From assembly GCA_041645435.1 (NCBI GenBank), contig JBAZQB010000002.1, forward strand, positions 1 through 64,000: DNA of 64,000 bases, written 5' to 3'. The first letter of the stretch is position 1; every line of letters starts with the position of its first letter. Position numbers and translations under genes: made by a program. This document shows, in pieces, positions 14,861-24,422 of the stretch. The notes beneath the pieces are model-generated. The model saw only the letters and a program-made list of their open reading frames with translations. It was not told where the DNA came from and searched no databases. Origin of the DNA: Methanoregula sp. (GTDB taxonomy: Archaea; Halobacteriota; Methanomicrobia; Methanomicrobiales; Methanospirillaceae).

Positions 14861-15118
14861 ATGTTTGACCTGGTAAGTTTTGTTGGCCGGGGGAAAGTCA
14901 GGAAACAAATACTCAAGGCTCTTATAAAGCCCAATTCTCCGACAGAACTTGCCAAACAACTGGATATCGATCGTTCAACGATCAGCCGGGTAATTCTTGA
15001 ATTTACTGAAAAAGGACTTGTTGAGTGCCTGACGCCGGATGAGCGTATGGGCCGGTATTACAGGACGACAGATCTCGGGAAGAAGGTAGTTGCAATTATT
15101 GAGGGGAAGGGAGAGTAA
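14861..15118 (+). CDS. small winged-helix transcription regulator
   Basis: 85 residues, all one winged-helix domain. Helices 1-2 are in GRGKVRKQILKALIKPNSPT, the recognition helix in IDRSTISRVILEFTEKGLVE, and the wing in MGRYYRTTDLGKKVV. It resembles archaeal ArsR/MarR-like regulators without a ligand domain. It is preceded by the phased ACGTA boxes at 14800-14843. No partner gene follows in the same direction. Confidence 0.8.
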   Translation: MFDLVSFVGRGKVRKQILKALIKPNSPTELAKQLDIDRSTISRVILEFTEKGLVECLTPDERMGRYYRTTDLGKKVVAIIEGKGE

Positions 15119-15146
15119 ATCCTTTCTAGGAGTTTGACGCTCAAAA

Positions 15147-15180
15147 GGGGCTCCGTCCCTTGCCGCGTGGGCTAAGCCCC
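15147..15180 (+). terminator. possible hairpin after the winged-helix gene
   Basis: GGGGCT at 15147-15152 pairs with AGCCCC at 15175-15180 around a 22-base loop, 29 bases past the stop codon. No T-run follows, so the call is weak. Confidence 0.25.
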
Positions 15181-15305
15181 GGAACAAATGCACAATTTGA
15201 GTTCGTTAATCCTTACTGAAATCCCGGGAATATATGGATGGATGAAATGGTTTTTGCAATTCTAAAACTCTCCAAAGCACCTATCCTCCATCAGCGATAA
15301 AATAC

Positions 15306-15384
15306 CTCAAGCACCTGATTGGTGCTCTTGAAAGCGGCCATAAATTATGTCACTATTTTAGGACAGAAATACTGGCACGCTACA
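15306..15384 (-). mobile_element. solo end of the IS481-like element
   Basis: This segment matches the right end of the intact-length element at 28331-29352: CAAGCACC-loop-GGTGCTCTTG, then aaagcggccataaat, then ggacagaaatactggcacgctaca at the tip (written here in two parts: ggacagaaat, actggcacgctaca). The corresponding positions are about 29276-29352. No transposase sequence is attached. It marks a past insertion and deletion at the edge of the glycan island. Confidence 0.7.
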
Positions 15385-15396
15385 CATGACAAATAA

Positions 15397-16557
15397 TCAA
15401 GTATTTTTTACTATTGATTTAAAAAAGACACTCAATTGTTTCATTTTAATAGACCAGTCTAGGTTATCCGTTGCATACAGCCTCATTTTTTGAGAATAAT
15501 CGGATTTTTGGTGGATTTTTGCAATAAAATCTATCATATCCTGAATGTTAATGTCACTTTCATCTGAAGGGACTCTGTATATAAATTCAAAATCGTCTGG
15601 AAAATCAGGGTCCATGTAGCCACTGACAAACGGGATCCCCCTTGAACAATATTCACGTGCTTTTAATATCGAAGCCTCCTTTAAACCGATCCTGTGGATG
15701 CCGAGACTCCCCACAGCAAAATGGCAGGAATCAAAAAGATCATCCAGTTTTTTCCCGGTAAGGAATCCGTGAAAAACCACGCTGCGCTGGAGATTGAGAT
15801 GATCTACCATCTTTTGCAAATTCAGTATATCAGAACCTTCGCCGGCAATATGAAAAACGATGCGGGAATTTCCCTTATACGCTGCCATACCTTTCAACAA
15901 TCTGTCAAGCCCGTGCCATTTGCTAACATTTGCAACGCAGAGAAGATGCAATTCAGTATCATCGAGTGCTTTGAATTTTTTAACCGGTACGGATTCAACA
16001 TCAAAACCATTGCCGATGGTGATATGCGGTTTTTTCAAATTCCCCGTTCTGCTCAATTCATATGACGTAATCTCACTCGTGACCCCGACAATTGCATCAG
16101 ATTGTTTAAGTAATATTTTTCCAAACAACAATTCTGATAGCAAAAATCCATATTGGTGTTCTAATAAGAATTCTTTATATTCTATGGTATTATGTTCAAA
16201 TACGATTTTACATCGTCTAAATCTTTTAAGAATTGTTATTGGATAATAAAAAATGGGATAGGGATACCTCAAATAAAGAATATCGTCTTCATTTAAATCA
16301 CTAATCTCCTGATCTATAAAATGCGCAAATTTTCGGCAATAGAGTATTTTTCTCAATAGATTCCATTCAGATTGCAAATTGATTTTGTTATAAGTTATCG
16401 AAATATCCTGTGTTCTGATCTTATCAATTAATGAATTACCGGACAATACTAGTTTAACATTAATATGTAATTTCAACAATGCGGAAATCTGGAAAAATAT
16501 TTTTTTATAGATCCCACTGGTTTCCTTAAATATAATCTGGAAATATACAATTTTCAA
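15397..16557 (-). CDS. glycosyltransferase family 4
   Basis: 386 residues with the GT-B layout. The N-terminal half has FEHNTIEYKEF and the linker strand SDAIVGVTSEI. The C-terminal half starts LLCVANVSKWHGLDRLLKGM and contains FHIAGEGSD and VVFHGFLTGKKLDDL, with the donor-site region near KEASILKAREYCSRGIPF in place of the classic EGFG(x)E. It is probably retaining, uses a nucleotide sugar, and acts at the cytoplasmic face on a lipid-linked or polymer acceptor. It is the first gene of the A+T-rich island and stands alone between an IS end and a hairpin-rich gap. Confidence 0.8.
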   Translation of the reverse strand: MKIVYFQIIFKETSGIYKKIFFQISALLKLHINVKLVLSGNSLIDKIRTQDISITYNKINLQSEWNLLRKILYCRKFAHFIDQEISDLNEDDILYLRYPYPIFYYPITILKRFRRCKIVFEHNTIEYKEFLLEHQYGFLLSELLFGKILLKQSDAIVGVTSEITSYELSRTGNLKKPHITIGNGFDVESVPVKKFKALDDTELHLLCVANVSKWHGLDRLLKGMAAYKGNSRIVFHIAGEGSDILNLQKMVDHLNLQRSVVFHGFLTGKKLDDLFDSCHFAVGSLGIHRIGLKEASILKAREYCSRGIPFVSGYMDPDFPDDFEFIYRVPSDESDINIQDMIDFIAKIHQKSDYSQKMRLYATDNLDWSIKMKQLSVFFKSIVKNT

Positions 16558-17224
16558 AGTTATCCCTTGAGATATTTAGCGTCCTTTTTTAATATTTTAT
16601 CGAAAAAAACGCATTCAAATCCTCAATAATCGAATCCAATCTCTGCCAGATACAGTAAAACTCCTCTTTCAGATAATATTAACAGTTTCTAACGAAAAGG
16701 GCTCTTTAATCAGAAGAAAAAGGATGAAAATGTTTTAGGAAGTGGTCTTGGTATACAAAAATTGGCTCTTCGTCATTTACTATGGTTGAAAAAGAAGGCT
16801 CATTGCTATTTTGAATGGGTAACGCATGTATTGGGCAGATTATTAAGATGGGGGCTGATGCCCCCATACCCCCGAAAACGATGAACACCGCCGCCCCCGA
16901 CGGGGCGCCCCCGCGGCGGTTTTAATGAGTAAATGTTAAACCTCCTTGCCCCGCCGTGCCTAAAGAGAGGCCCTGAGGCGGGGACCCCTCACATTTATTT
17001 TTGGTACCGTATCTTACCCACACGAAATGTCGGAGAGCCCAAAAATTTTGGAGGTGGCAAGAATACACCATCAGTCCCGACAAATTCTCCGTAATCGGGA
17101 TCGTTAGTGAAATCAATGGTACTTCCAATCATTAATCTTTTTGATTTATCGGCAAACGTGCCGTTATTTGACCATATGCGGCACATTCTGCCAATGTGGA
17201 TCTTACACCCCTGTTTTTGGGACG
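16558..17224. other. gene-free stretch with two GC-rich hairpins
   Basis: GGGGGC-TGAT-GCCCCC at 16850-16865 and CCGCCGC/GCGGCGG at 16888-16919 followed by TTTT form two strong hairpins in an otherwise A+T-rich neighbourhood. Short minus-strand frames (for example 16995-17186) show no recognisable motif and no Shine-Dalgarno site. It may be a decayed gene plus a bidirectional terminator. Confidence 0.45.
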
Positions 17225-19072
17225 CTAAAAATTTGTTAAGGATTGATACTCGACATTTTCAATGAAAATCTTGTACCACATTTCAAACATCAGAACACTC
17301 CACAGTTTTTGGGCATTAAAGAAATTCATTGAATAATTTTCCCCTGAGTGCTGAAACTTGCCCAGTAAATCCGTGATATAATTGGTATCATATAGGCTAT
17401 GAGCCCTCTCATCGAGGAGAGATTCTAAAGTTCCTTTCAGTCTCCCTTTAAACCATCCGTCCATCGGAGCATTGTACCCATGCTTCTTTCGGTAGATGAT
17501 TTTTTTTGGCAAGTAAGGTTCCATGGCTTTTTTCAACAGGTACTTACCGGTACCATGGTTAATTTTATACTGATCTGGTAATGAAAAACCAAAGTTAACA
17601 ATGCGATAATCCAAAAAAGGGGCTCTTTCCTCTAAACCATGGGCCATCGTCATTTTATCCGCTTTCATACAGAAATCATGAGGCAGCCATGTTTTGAAAC
17701 CATAATACTGGAGGGTATTTAAGCGTCCCATTTTCCGGGGTGGGAAAAATGCAGAAGCGTTTATTTCACCCGTGTCCATCTGTAATTTTTTAAATTCCTG
17801 GCTGTTAAAAAGAGAGTTTAAGATAAAATATTGTTGTTCAATCTGGTATGTTGAGAGAACATTGAGTATGCGATACCAGTTACTCTCAATGGGGATGATT
17901 TTTTTGACGTGGCTAATGGTTTGTTTGAGGAATTTAATCTGGGGATCGAAACGAGCTACCTGCATCATGATCCGTTGATTGTCATAACCTGCAAATACCT
18001 CATCTCCGCCTTCACCTGCTAAAATGACTGTTACGTATCTTTTTGCCTCTTCTGAAATCACAAGCGTTGGCAATGTTGCAGCATCGCCAATCGGTTCGTC
18101 AAGATGCCATACCATTTTTGGCAGCAGTGACAGATGATGGTCTTCCACCATGAATTCGTGATGATCCGTTCCAAATTGTTCGGAGATCATCTTAGCATAG
18201 GGTAATTCAGAATCATCAGCAGATTCAAATCCGACGGAGAATGTTTTGATATCATCGGATTTTTCACTCATCAAGGCGACAATACTTGCAGAATCAAGAC
18301 CCCCGCTTAGGAATACTCCGAGCGGGACATCACTTATCAGTCGTGATTGGACGGAATCTGATAACAATTCCCGGAGCTCGTGAATTAAAAAATCCTCTGA
18401 TTTATCCGTTTTTCTTTCAGAAATTTCCCAGTATTGTCTGGTCTCGACAGATCCATCTCTCAAGAGGAGAATGTGACCCGGGAGTAATTTTTTTATTCCC
18501 CTAAAAAGGGTATGATCACCCGGATTGTAGCGAAATGAAAAATATTCATGAAATGCTAAACGATCAACCTCTCGGGATATCGTACGATCTGCCAGGATTG
18601 CCTTGATCTCAGATGCAAAAACAAATTTCGTGCCATCGAAAAAATAATAGAGGGGTTTAATGCCAATACGGTCGCGTGCTAAAAACAGGACCTTTTTTAT
18701 GCTATCATAAAGGGCAAATGCAAACATGCCATTAAACTGTTGAACACATTCAACTCCATACTCCTCGTAGGCATGGACAATTACTTCCGTATCCGAATGG
18801 GTAGAAAATACGTGACCTTTTCTTTCGAGGATTTCCCTGAGTTGTTGAAAATTATAAATTTCGCCATTAAAAACAACATGAATAGATTCATCTTCATTAT
18901 GGATCGGTTGCCTGCCGGATTCAAGATCAATTATTTTGAGACGCTGATGCCCCAGTGAAACAAAATTATCAATGAATTGCCCTGATTCATCCGGACCTCG
19001 ATGTTGAATAGTGCCCATCATCTTTTGTAGCAGATGACGATCACTCCAGTTAAATCCGACAATCCCGCACAT
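17225..19072 (-). CDS. asnB: asparagine synthase-like glutamine amidotransferase
   Basis: 615 residues with class II glutamine amidotransferase and synthetase domains. Cys2 is the nucleophile (MCGIVGF). FNGEIYN lies near residue 68, and the PP-loop SGGLDS at 256-261 adenylates the acceptor carboxylate. AsnB makes asparagine from aspartate, but genes of this family in surface-glycan clusters often amidate sugar carboxylates. A second AsnB-type gene lies at 30763-32631, which makes a glycan role for at least one of them likely. It lies 173 bases downstream of a GT4 gene in the same direction. Confidence 0.85.
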   Translation of the reverse strand: MCGIVGFNWSDRHLLQKMMGTIQHRGPDESGQFIDNFVSLGHQRLKIIDLESGRQPIHNEDESIHVVFNGEIYNFQQLREILERKGHVFSTHSDTEVIVHAYEEYGVECVQQFNGMFAFALYDSIKKVLFLARDRIGIKPLYYFFDGTKFVFASEIKAILADRTISREVDRLAFHEYFSFRYNPGDHTLFRGIKKLLPGHILLLRDGSVETRQYWEISERKTDKSEDFLIHELRELLSDSVQSRLISDVPLGVFLSGGLDSASIVALMSEKSDDIKTFSVGFESADDSELPYAKMISEQFGTDHHEFMVEDHHLSLLPKMVWHLDEPIGDAATLPTLVISEEAKRYVTVILAGEGGDEVFAGYDNQRIMMQVARFDPQIKFLKQTISHVKKIIPIESNWYRILNVLSTYQIEQQYFILNSLFNSQEFKKLQMDTGEINASAFFPPRKMGRLNTLQYYGFKTWLPHDFCMKADKMTMAHGLEERAPFLDYRIVNFGFSLPDQYKINHGTGKYLLKKAMEPYLPKKIIYRKKHGYNAPMDGWFKGRLKGTLESLLDERAHSLYDTNYITDLLGKFQHSGENYSMNFFNAQKLWSVLMFEMWYKIFIENVEYQSLTNF

Positions 19073-19245
19073 AGTGAATTCAACACGATACTGGTTGGAT
19101 CTTACCGATTCTTATAAAATATTCTGTTATCTCTATTGATTTGCCCAGTAATCTCTCTACGTTATTTGCGATATAAGTATTGTGAATGGAGAGAAAATCA
19201 GACAATTGAACCCGGTGAGAAGTACTCAATTGATGATGGATATTG

Positions 19246-20364
19246 TTATCTGGGGCACTCAATAATCGTTTGATACAACGTGAGTGTTTTTTTCACGGTA
19301 TCTTCCCAGGAGTACCCCTTCACTATTTTTTCCCGCCCACATTGCCCCATGGCTTCTGCATTCAGAGGGCCTTCAAGAATCGTAATCATGGCATTGGCAA
19401 GCAATGATGCATTTTTTGAGGGAACCACTAACCCGGCACCCTCCACAATATCCAGGAGATGGGGGAGATCGGTTGTTATGACTGGGATTTTGCATGCCAT
19501 GGCCTCGAGCAACGTCCTTGGTACTCCCTCCATGAGGCTTGGCAATACAAACACATCAGACTGGTTGTAAATCTGGGGAAGTTCTGTATTTTTAAGATAA
19601 GAAATTAGCGTGACAGATGCCTGGAGTCGAAGATTGTTGATCTTTGCTTCAACAACTGCCTTTTCCGGGCCATCTCCTACAAGAACCAGGTGTGCCTGAG
19701 GTATCTTTTCCTTCACACGGGAAAATGCTTCGATAAGATATTCCACTCCTTTTCCCGGGACATATCGCCCCACCCAAACGATCTGTTTTCGATCGCTTAT
19801 TTTTCTGGAAGTGATTGGTGCAAAAAGAGTTGTATCCACACCGTTATGAATAACCGATATTTTTTTTGGATCTATGCCGAGTTTTTCCAGATTTTCTTTC
19901 TCAATTCCTGTATAACAGATAATGTGATCTGCAATTTTGAAGGTCGCTATGGAAAATGTGTTTTTATAAAGGGTATTCAGCCATGCCGGTGTACTTGCAG
20001 AGATAAGTCCGTGGTTGGTGATGATTAGGGGAGCGGAGTGTAACAATCGTGCGAATACACAGACATTCGTAGAAAAGAACAAGTGCGAATGAGCGTGGAT
20101 GATGTCAAAGGTTTTTTTTCTTTTAAGTATTTCCACAATTAATTCCGGTGCAAAATAATTCCCGCAAATTGAAAAATATGAGGGAAATCTGACTATCTTA
20201 TACCCATCAACAAATTCAGTTTTTGGAGATTTATTTTGATTTAGGGTAAAAACAGTGACATCCTGCCCCATCTTCGCTTGTCCAACCGACATCTGATGCG
20301 CATGGATTCCGATTCCCCCCACAACAGCGGGATACAAATCACTGACAACGCGAAGGATCTTCAT
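19246..20364 (-). CDS. glycosyltransferase family 4
   Basis: 372 residues. The N-terminal glycine-rich loop VVGGIGIHAHQMSVG binds acceptor and phosphate. The C-terminal domain has IVWVGRYVPGKGVEYLIEAF, LVLVGDGPE and the donor motif PSLMEGVPRTLLEAMACKIP, the EGxPxxLLEAMA form of the retaining GT4 E-x7-E motif. It is probably a hexosyltransferase of lipid-linked glycan assembly. It lies upstream of the asnB-like gene and divergent from the DUF1616 gene. Confidence 0.88.
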   Translation of the reverse strand: MKILRVVSDLYPAVVGGIGIHAHQMSVGQAKMGQDVTVFTLNQNKSPKTEFVDGYKIVRFPSYFSICGNYFAPELIVEILKRKKTFDIIHAHSHLFFSTNVCVFARLLHSAPLIITNHGLISASTPAWLNTLYKNTFSIATFKIADHIICYTGIEKENLEKLGIDPKKISVIHNGVDTTLFAPITSRKISDRKQIVWVGRYVPGKGVEYLIEAFSRVKEKIPQAHLVLVGDGPEKAVVEAKINNLRLQASVTLISYLKNTELPQIYNQSDVFVLPSLMEGVPRTLLEAMACKIPVITTDLPHLLDIVEGAGLVVPSKNASLLANAMITILEGPLNAEAMGQCGREKIVKGYSWEDTVKKTLTLYQTIIECPR

Positions 20365-20730
20365 AGCAAATCACAGATCGGGACATATTGAGCGGCAGGA
20401 ATACTATTACATATTTTTACCATTGTATGAATTAATAGTATCATTTGTTGGCGAATAAACTAAGTGAGATTCTTTTTGCGGCCTCTCTTTTTTTCGGTAT
20501 GGAATGCTGGTTATGTGCAAAAAGAGTACTTCTCGTCATGAGGTGTCAATATCCCCCCATTGGATTCTCTGGTGAACCAACCGGGATTGAACAAAAAAAT
20601 TTGTTGTACCCTTTTGCTATTATTTAAATTCCTTATTTCGATATTTTAAACAGAAAAGAGAATTACCTTCTTATCCAGATTCACCGGATACTAACATCTA
20701 TAAAATATCCTATTCTTATACTCTAATACA
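20365..20730. promoter_or_regulatory. divergent intergenic region with an inverted repeat and TATA box
   Basis: ATACTATTA at 20401-20409 and TAATAGTAT at 20433-20441 form an inverted repeat. TATAAAATA at 20699-20707 lies 24-32 bases before the ATG at 20731, which puts the expected transcription start at or next to the start codon, so that mRNA may be leaderless. Short plus-strand frames in between show nothing recognisable. Confidence 0.5.
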
Positions 20731-22140
20731 ATGAATCCCCTAAAAACGGAGCTGGAAAAAGATGCCCGTCACGGCAAATACGAATTGCCATGGGATATGA
20801 AAATTGTTCTGCTCTGGACTGCCCTTTGTATCGTAAGTATCTATACGCCTGTGATTAACCAGTCATTTCTCCGGTTAATTCTTGCAATTCCGTTCATCCT
20901 GTTCATTCCAGGATATGTGCTGATGGCAGCATTATTTCCGGATTCTGCGGATATTGATACAATTGAGCGGATTGTATTTTCCATTGGTACCAGTATCGTT
21001 CTTACTCCGTTAATTGGTCTTTGCCTGAATTTTACTTCGTGGGGAATACGATTGGATCCCCTCATCATTTCCCTCACTGCGGTAATCGTAGTACTTGTTG
21101 TCATCGCAGAAATCCGTCGCACCCGAACATCTCCAGAATCGCGGTATACAATTCCCCTACCGGAAATCCGGCAGACCGTGCAGAATGAATGGGCCTTACG
21201 GAATGGATCCAAGAGAGAGCGAATCCTGTTTTATGCAAGTATTTTTGCAATCGGACTGGTAGTTCTTTCAGCAGCTCTTGTTATTACCCTTCCAAAACCC
21301 GGTGAAAAATTCACAGAGTTTTTCATTTTAGGAGAAAACCGGACTGCTGATTCTTACCCACGCGTCATCATTCCGGATATTTCGTATCCGATGTATGTCG
21401 GCATCGGTAACCACGAGTTCCGGACAGTAAACTACTCGGTAGAAATATATCTCGTTCCCAAACAGGTAAATGAAACGACGATTGCACCATTGCAGCCCGC
21501 AACGCTCCTTGTAAAGACGTATTCCGTTACGCTCAGTCATAATGAGACCTCGGTTATTCCTTTTGATCTTATCGCCCCGGACAATAATTATAACCGTGTG
21601 GATTTTCTGCTCTTCGATGAGACAGCCCCAAGTCAGAATATTAAAGGATCCAACCGGGTCAACGCGAGCTATCGCAACCTTCACCTCGGGTTTAATATCC
21701 CTTCCCCGTTCACAGAATTTTTTATTCTGGGAGAAAATCAGACCGCAAATGCATATCCTAGAGCAATAAACACCAAAATCCCGCATTCGGTCAATATCAG
21801 TGTCAGAAATCATGAATTACGGACCGTAAATTATACCGTTGAGACATATCTTGTACCAAAACTGGTGAATGCGTGGCATGTATCACCCTCCCAATCAGGA
21901 ATTCTGCCTCTGAAGACTTACACGATCATTCTTAATAATAACGAAACCTCGATTATCCCTGTGGATTTTTCTGTTTTGAATGATGGGAATTACCGGATGG
22001 ATTTCCTGCTTTTCAAAGAAACAAAGGTCGGGCAGGATATTACCGGATCCAACCGGGTTAATGCAAGCTATCGCAACCTTCACCTGGATTTTAACGTGAC
22101 TTCTCAGTTAGCCTTGAAAAATACCACAGCGATCTGGTAA
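20731..22140 (+). CDS. DUF1616 membrane protein with a duplicated extracellular module
   Basis: 469 residues. The N-terminal part (residues 25-185) has four or five membrane helices with FIPGYVLMAALFP and IERIVFSIGTSIVLTPLIGL, typical of DUF1616 (PF07760). The outer part is two tandem modules, residues 194-326 and 327-459. Each starts FTEFFILGEN(R/Q)TA, has (E/R)TVNY.VE.YLVPK and N.NETS.IP, and ends GSNRVNASYRNLHL.FN. NRT, NYS, NET and NAS sequons suggest glycosylation. The DUF1616 role is not established; in archaea it often accompanies polysaccharide genes. A leaderless start is likely. Confidence 0.85.
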   Translation: MNPLKTELEKDARHGKYELPWDMKIVLLWTALCIVSIYTPVINQSFLRLILAIPFILFIPGYVLMAALFPDSADIDTIERIVFSIGTSIVLTPLIGLCLNFTSWGIRLDPLIISLTAVIVVLVVIAEIRRTRTSPESRYTIPLPEIRQTVQNEWALRNGSKRERILFYASIFAIGLVVLSAALVITLPKPGEKFTEFFILGENRTADSYPRVIIPDISYPMYVGIGNHEFRTVNYSVEIYLVPKQVNETTIAPLQPATLLVKTYSVTLSHNETSVIPFDLIAPDNNYNRVDFLLFDETAPSQNIKGSNRVNASYRNLHLGFNIPSPFTEFFILGENQTANAYPRAINTKIPHSVNISVRNHELRTVNYTVETYLVPKLVNAWHVSPSQSGILPLKTYTIILNNNETSIIPVDFSVLNDGNYRMDFLLFKETKVGQDITGSNRVNASYRNLHLDFNVTSQLALKNTTAIW

Positions 22141-22442
22141 TTCCGATGACCAAACTAAATATTAATTTTGCATGCCATGTCAGTCCCCAAAATGATCTTG
22201 TGTGGTTTATTGATGAGTACTTACAATTCTGATCAATTTCCGGATACAAAGACCCTCCAAGACGCCGTATACAATACAAGCCAAAAAAAGATGAGATCCC
22301 TTGATTTATTTCTCTCCACGATTGCATCTTATGAAGAATCGTGTTTCGTGATGCACATCTTTTTACAATCATTCTGGGGATTACCCGTACTGACAAGTAA
22401 GAAAATTATCAGAACGATCTGCCCCTATCATTGTGTATCCCC
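22141..22442. other. gene-free stretch
   Basis: One plus-strand frame (22168-22446) carries no Shine-Dalgarno site and no recognised domain. I see no repeat or clear promoter beyond A+T-rich patches. Confidence 0.45.
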
Positions 22443-24350
22443 ATGAATACCTGCACGATCAATCCAGAAATGAAGAACTCTTCCCTCACGCTAATCGCAC
22501 TTCAGCTGGTATCTGTGCTTTGTGCAGGGGTATTGCTCTTTACCTCACGATCCTATCCGATTGCCTTAGTACCTGCTATACTACTCCTAGGTATGGCGGT
22601 ATTCCTCGCAGGATATTCCCGCTACAGACTCTTCAGTATCCTCCTTATCGGGATATTTACCGCCCTCATCCTTTCATTGCGGTTTGACTTTCTCACTTGG
22701 GGAGATCCATGGTTTGAATATGAAATGATTCAACGGATCCTTACCTATCAGTCCATTACTCCATCAGTAACATATGGTAGCTATCAGTCACAACTTCCGG
22801 TAATCCACGTCATCATAACAACAATATCCCTTTTTTCCGGAATGCATCCCCTGGATTTGCTGAAATATTCCATCCCCCCGCTTTCAGTTATAGGATTATA
22901 TGCGGTCTACCGGTTTACAAAAGATATCTCATCTGCAGAGACTGCCTTTTTTGCCGGGCTCCTCCTGCTCTGCGGCACACCGTATCTTCACTGGACTACG
23001 CAGGGGGTGCGCGAGACAATTGGAATAGCATTGTTCGTTCTGGCTCTCTACGTATCCTTTATTGCAATAAAGTCTCATAAAACGGGTTACCTCCTCGTCT
23101 CTCTACTAATGGTTGGCGGGCTGGTTCTTGCCCATGATTTATCCTCAGTGATTTTTCTCATCGTTTGGATCGCAATGTCCCTGACATTCCTCTACCTGAT
23201 GTGCGATATGGACCGGCTGCGTACGACCAGCCAGTTCTCACTTCTTATCGCATCGACCGCGGTCATATTTATGGCTGTGTGGGGGAGTATGAGATCGGTC
23301 TATGGGTATTCTCAATTCAGCAGTTTGATGAACACCAGTTTTCATTCAGATTACGGTATCCCCCTCTTTCTTGTGAGTCTTCTCATTATTTACCTGATAC
23401 CATTGAAATTTGCAGATAAAATCCTGTTGTTACGTACAACCGTTCAAAAAATTCTTCTCCGGAAAAATTTACTTTATGCCGTTTTTATATCTGGGACGAT
23501 AGTGAGCAGTATTGTTGTGCTCTGGTTCATATTGGGCAAATCCACCTTTGTTCTCAGTTATCCACTGCCAATGATGTTCAATGGTGGCTGTATGATTCTT
23601 CTTTCGCTTATCGGACTGTATTATTTTCTTGAGATTGACCGTATTCATATTCTTGCATGGATTGCTTTACTCGCACTGATCCTCGTTGTATCGATGAGCC
23701 ATATCGTGCCATTTTTTGATCCACTCCGATTCATGGAATTTATCTATATCCCTCTTGCCATCATTGCTGCGTTTGGGATAACACGGATAGCGAAAGTGCC
23801 TTGGATCTCAAAACTGTTACCGCTTGGTCTTGCTGTATTTGTTGTCATAAGTATTGTAACGTCATTTCCCTCAATTGTTTTCTTGGGAAAATCCTTTGAA
23901 CCGGGAAACCCGCTATCTGATACACGGAGCTGGGTGATTCAGCACCAGCCTTCAGAAATCTCCGCAATCAACTGGCTGAATGATTCCCGTGCGAACGGGG
24001 TCGTTGAGACCGATGCCTATGTGGGGTATGCCGCACGGGGGCTTATCTTTACAGGTTCCCCAACAATTCAGAGCACATTCCCTTTCATGAGGGACAATGG
24101 GTATCTGCAAAGTACAGATCCCAATACGCAACAGCACTATCTGCTTATTCTCTCAAGAATGATGGAATATTCAGAATTTGGAAGTCAATGGCAGCAGAAA
24201 AAGGAGCCGTTGAATGATGCGGATCTTTCGATGATAAACAAGGAATGCAATATCCTGTATACCAATGGTAATGCTAAAGTGTATTCATATTTCAGCAACT
24301 TAACTAGTCAAGACTACTTTGTAAAAGTCAAGGGTAATATCGTCCCTTAA
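22443..24350 (+). CDS. polytopic GT-C-like membrane protein
   Basis: 635 residues from the ATG at 22443; the four upstream residues are unsupported. About 12 hydrophobic helices are visible. The first outer loop reads FDFLTWGDPWFEYEMIQRIL, which resembles the acidic loop of GT-C lipid-sugar-dependent glycosyltransferases, and a soluble C-terminal part follows about residue 480. No specific GT family can be named. Neighbours (DUF1616, LPG-synthase-like) support a role in building or exporting a surface glycan. Confidence 0.65.
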   Translation: MNTCTINPEMKNSSLTLIALQLVSVLCAGVLLFTSRSYPIALVPAILLLGMAVFLAGYSRYRLFSILLIGIFTALILSLRFDFLTWGDPWFEYEMIQRILTYQSITPSVTYGSYQSQLPVIHVIITTISLFSGMHPLDLLKYSIPPLSVIGLYAVYRFTKDISSAETAFFAGLLLLCGTPYLHWTTQGVRETIGIALFVLALYVSFIAIKSHKTGYLLVSLLMVGGLVLAHDLSSVIFLIVWIAMSLTFLYLMCDMDRLRTTSQFSLLIASTAVIFMAVWGSMRSVYGYSQFSSLMNTSFHSDYGIPLFLVSLLIIYLIPLKFADKILLLRTTVQKILLRKNLLYAVFISGTIVSSIVVLWFILGKSTFVLSYPLPMMFNGGCMILLSLIGLYYFLEIDRIHILAWIALLALILVVSMSHIVPFFDPLRFMEFIYIPLAIIAAFGITRIAKVPWISKLLPLGLAVFVVISIVTSFPSIVFLGKSFEPGNPLSDTRSWVIQHQPSEISAINWLNDSRANGVVETDAYVGYAARGLIFTGSPTIQSTFPFMRDNGYLQSTDPNTQQHYLLILSRMMEYSEFGSQWQQKKEPLNDADLSMINKECNILYTNGNAKVYSYFSNLTSQDYFVKVKGNIVP

Positions 24351-24422
24351 CTGAATAAATTATATCGTTATCTCGTTTTTTCGGTGGTATTAAGAGTAAT
24401 CAATCCTTAGTCAGCTACTGTA

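Noticed and set aside
15306..15384. Hairpin CAAGCACC/GGTGCTCTTG as a gene terminator
   Set aside because: The whole segment matches the end of the IS481-like element at 29276-29352, so the hairpin is part of the mobile element.
19080..19262. 60-codon minus-strand frame between a GT4 and asnB
   Set aside because: It overlaps the GT4 stop, has no start context and no motif. It is probably spacer.
22168..22446. 92-codon plus-strand frame before the GT-C-like gene
   Set aside because: There is no Shine-Dalgarno site, its composition differs from the neighbouring genes, and no homology was recognised.
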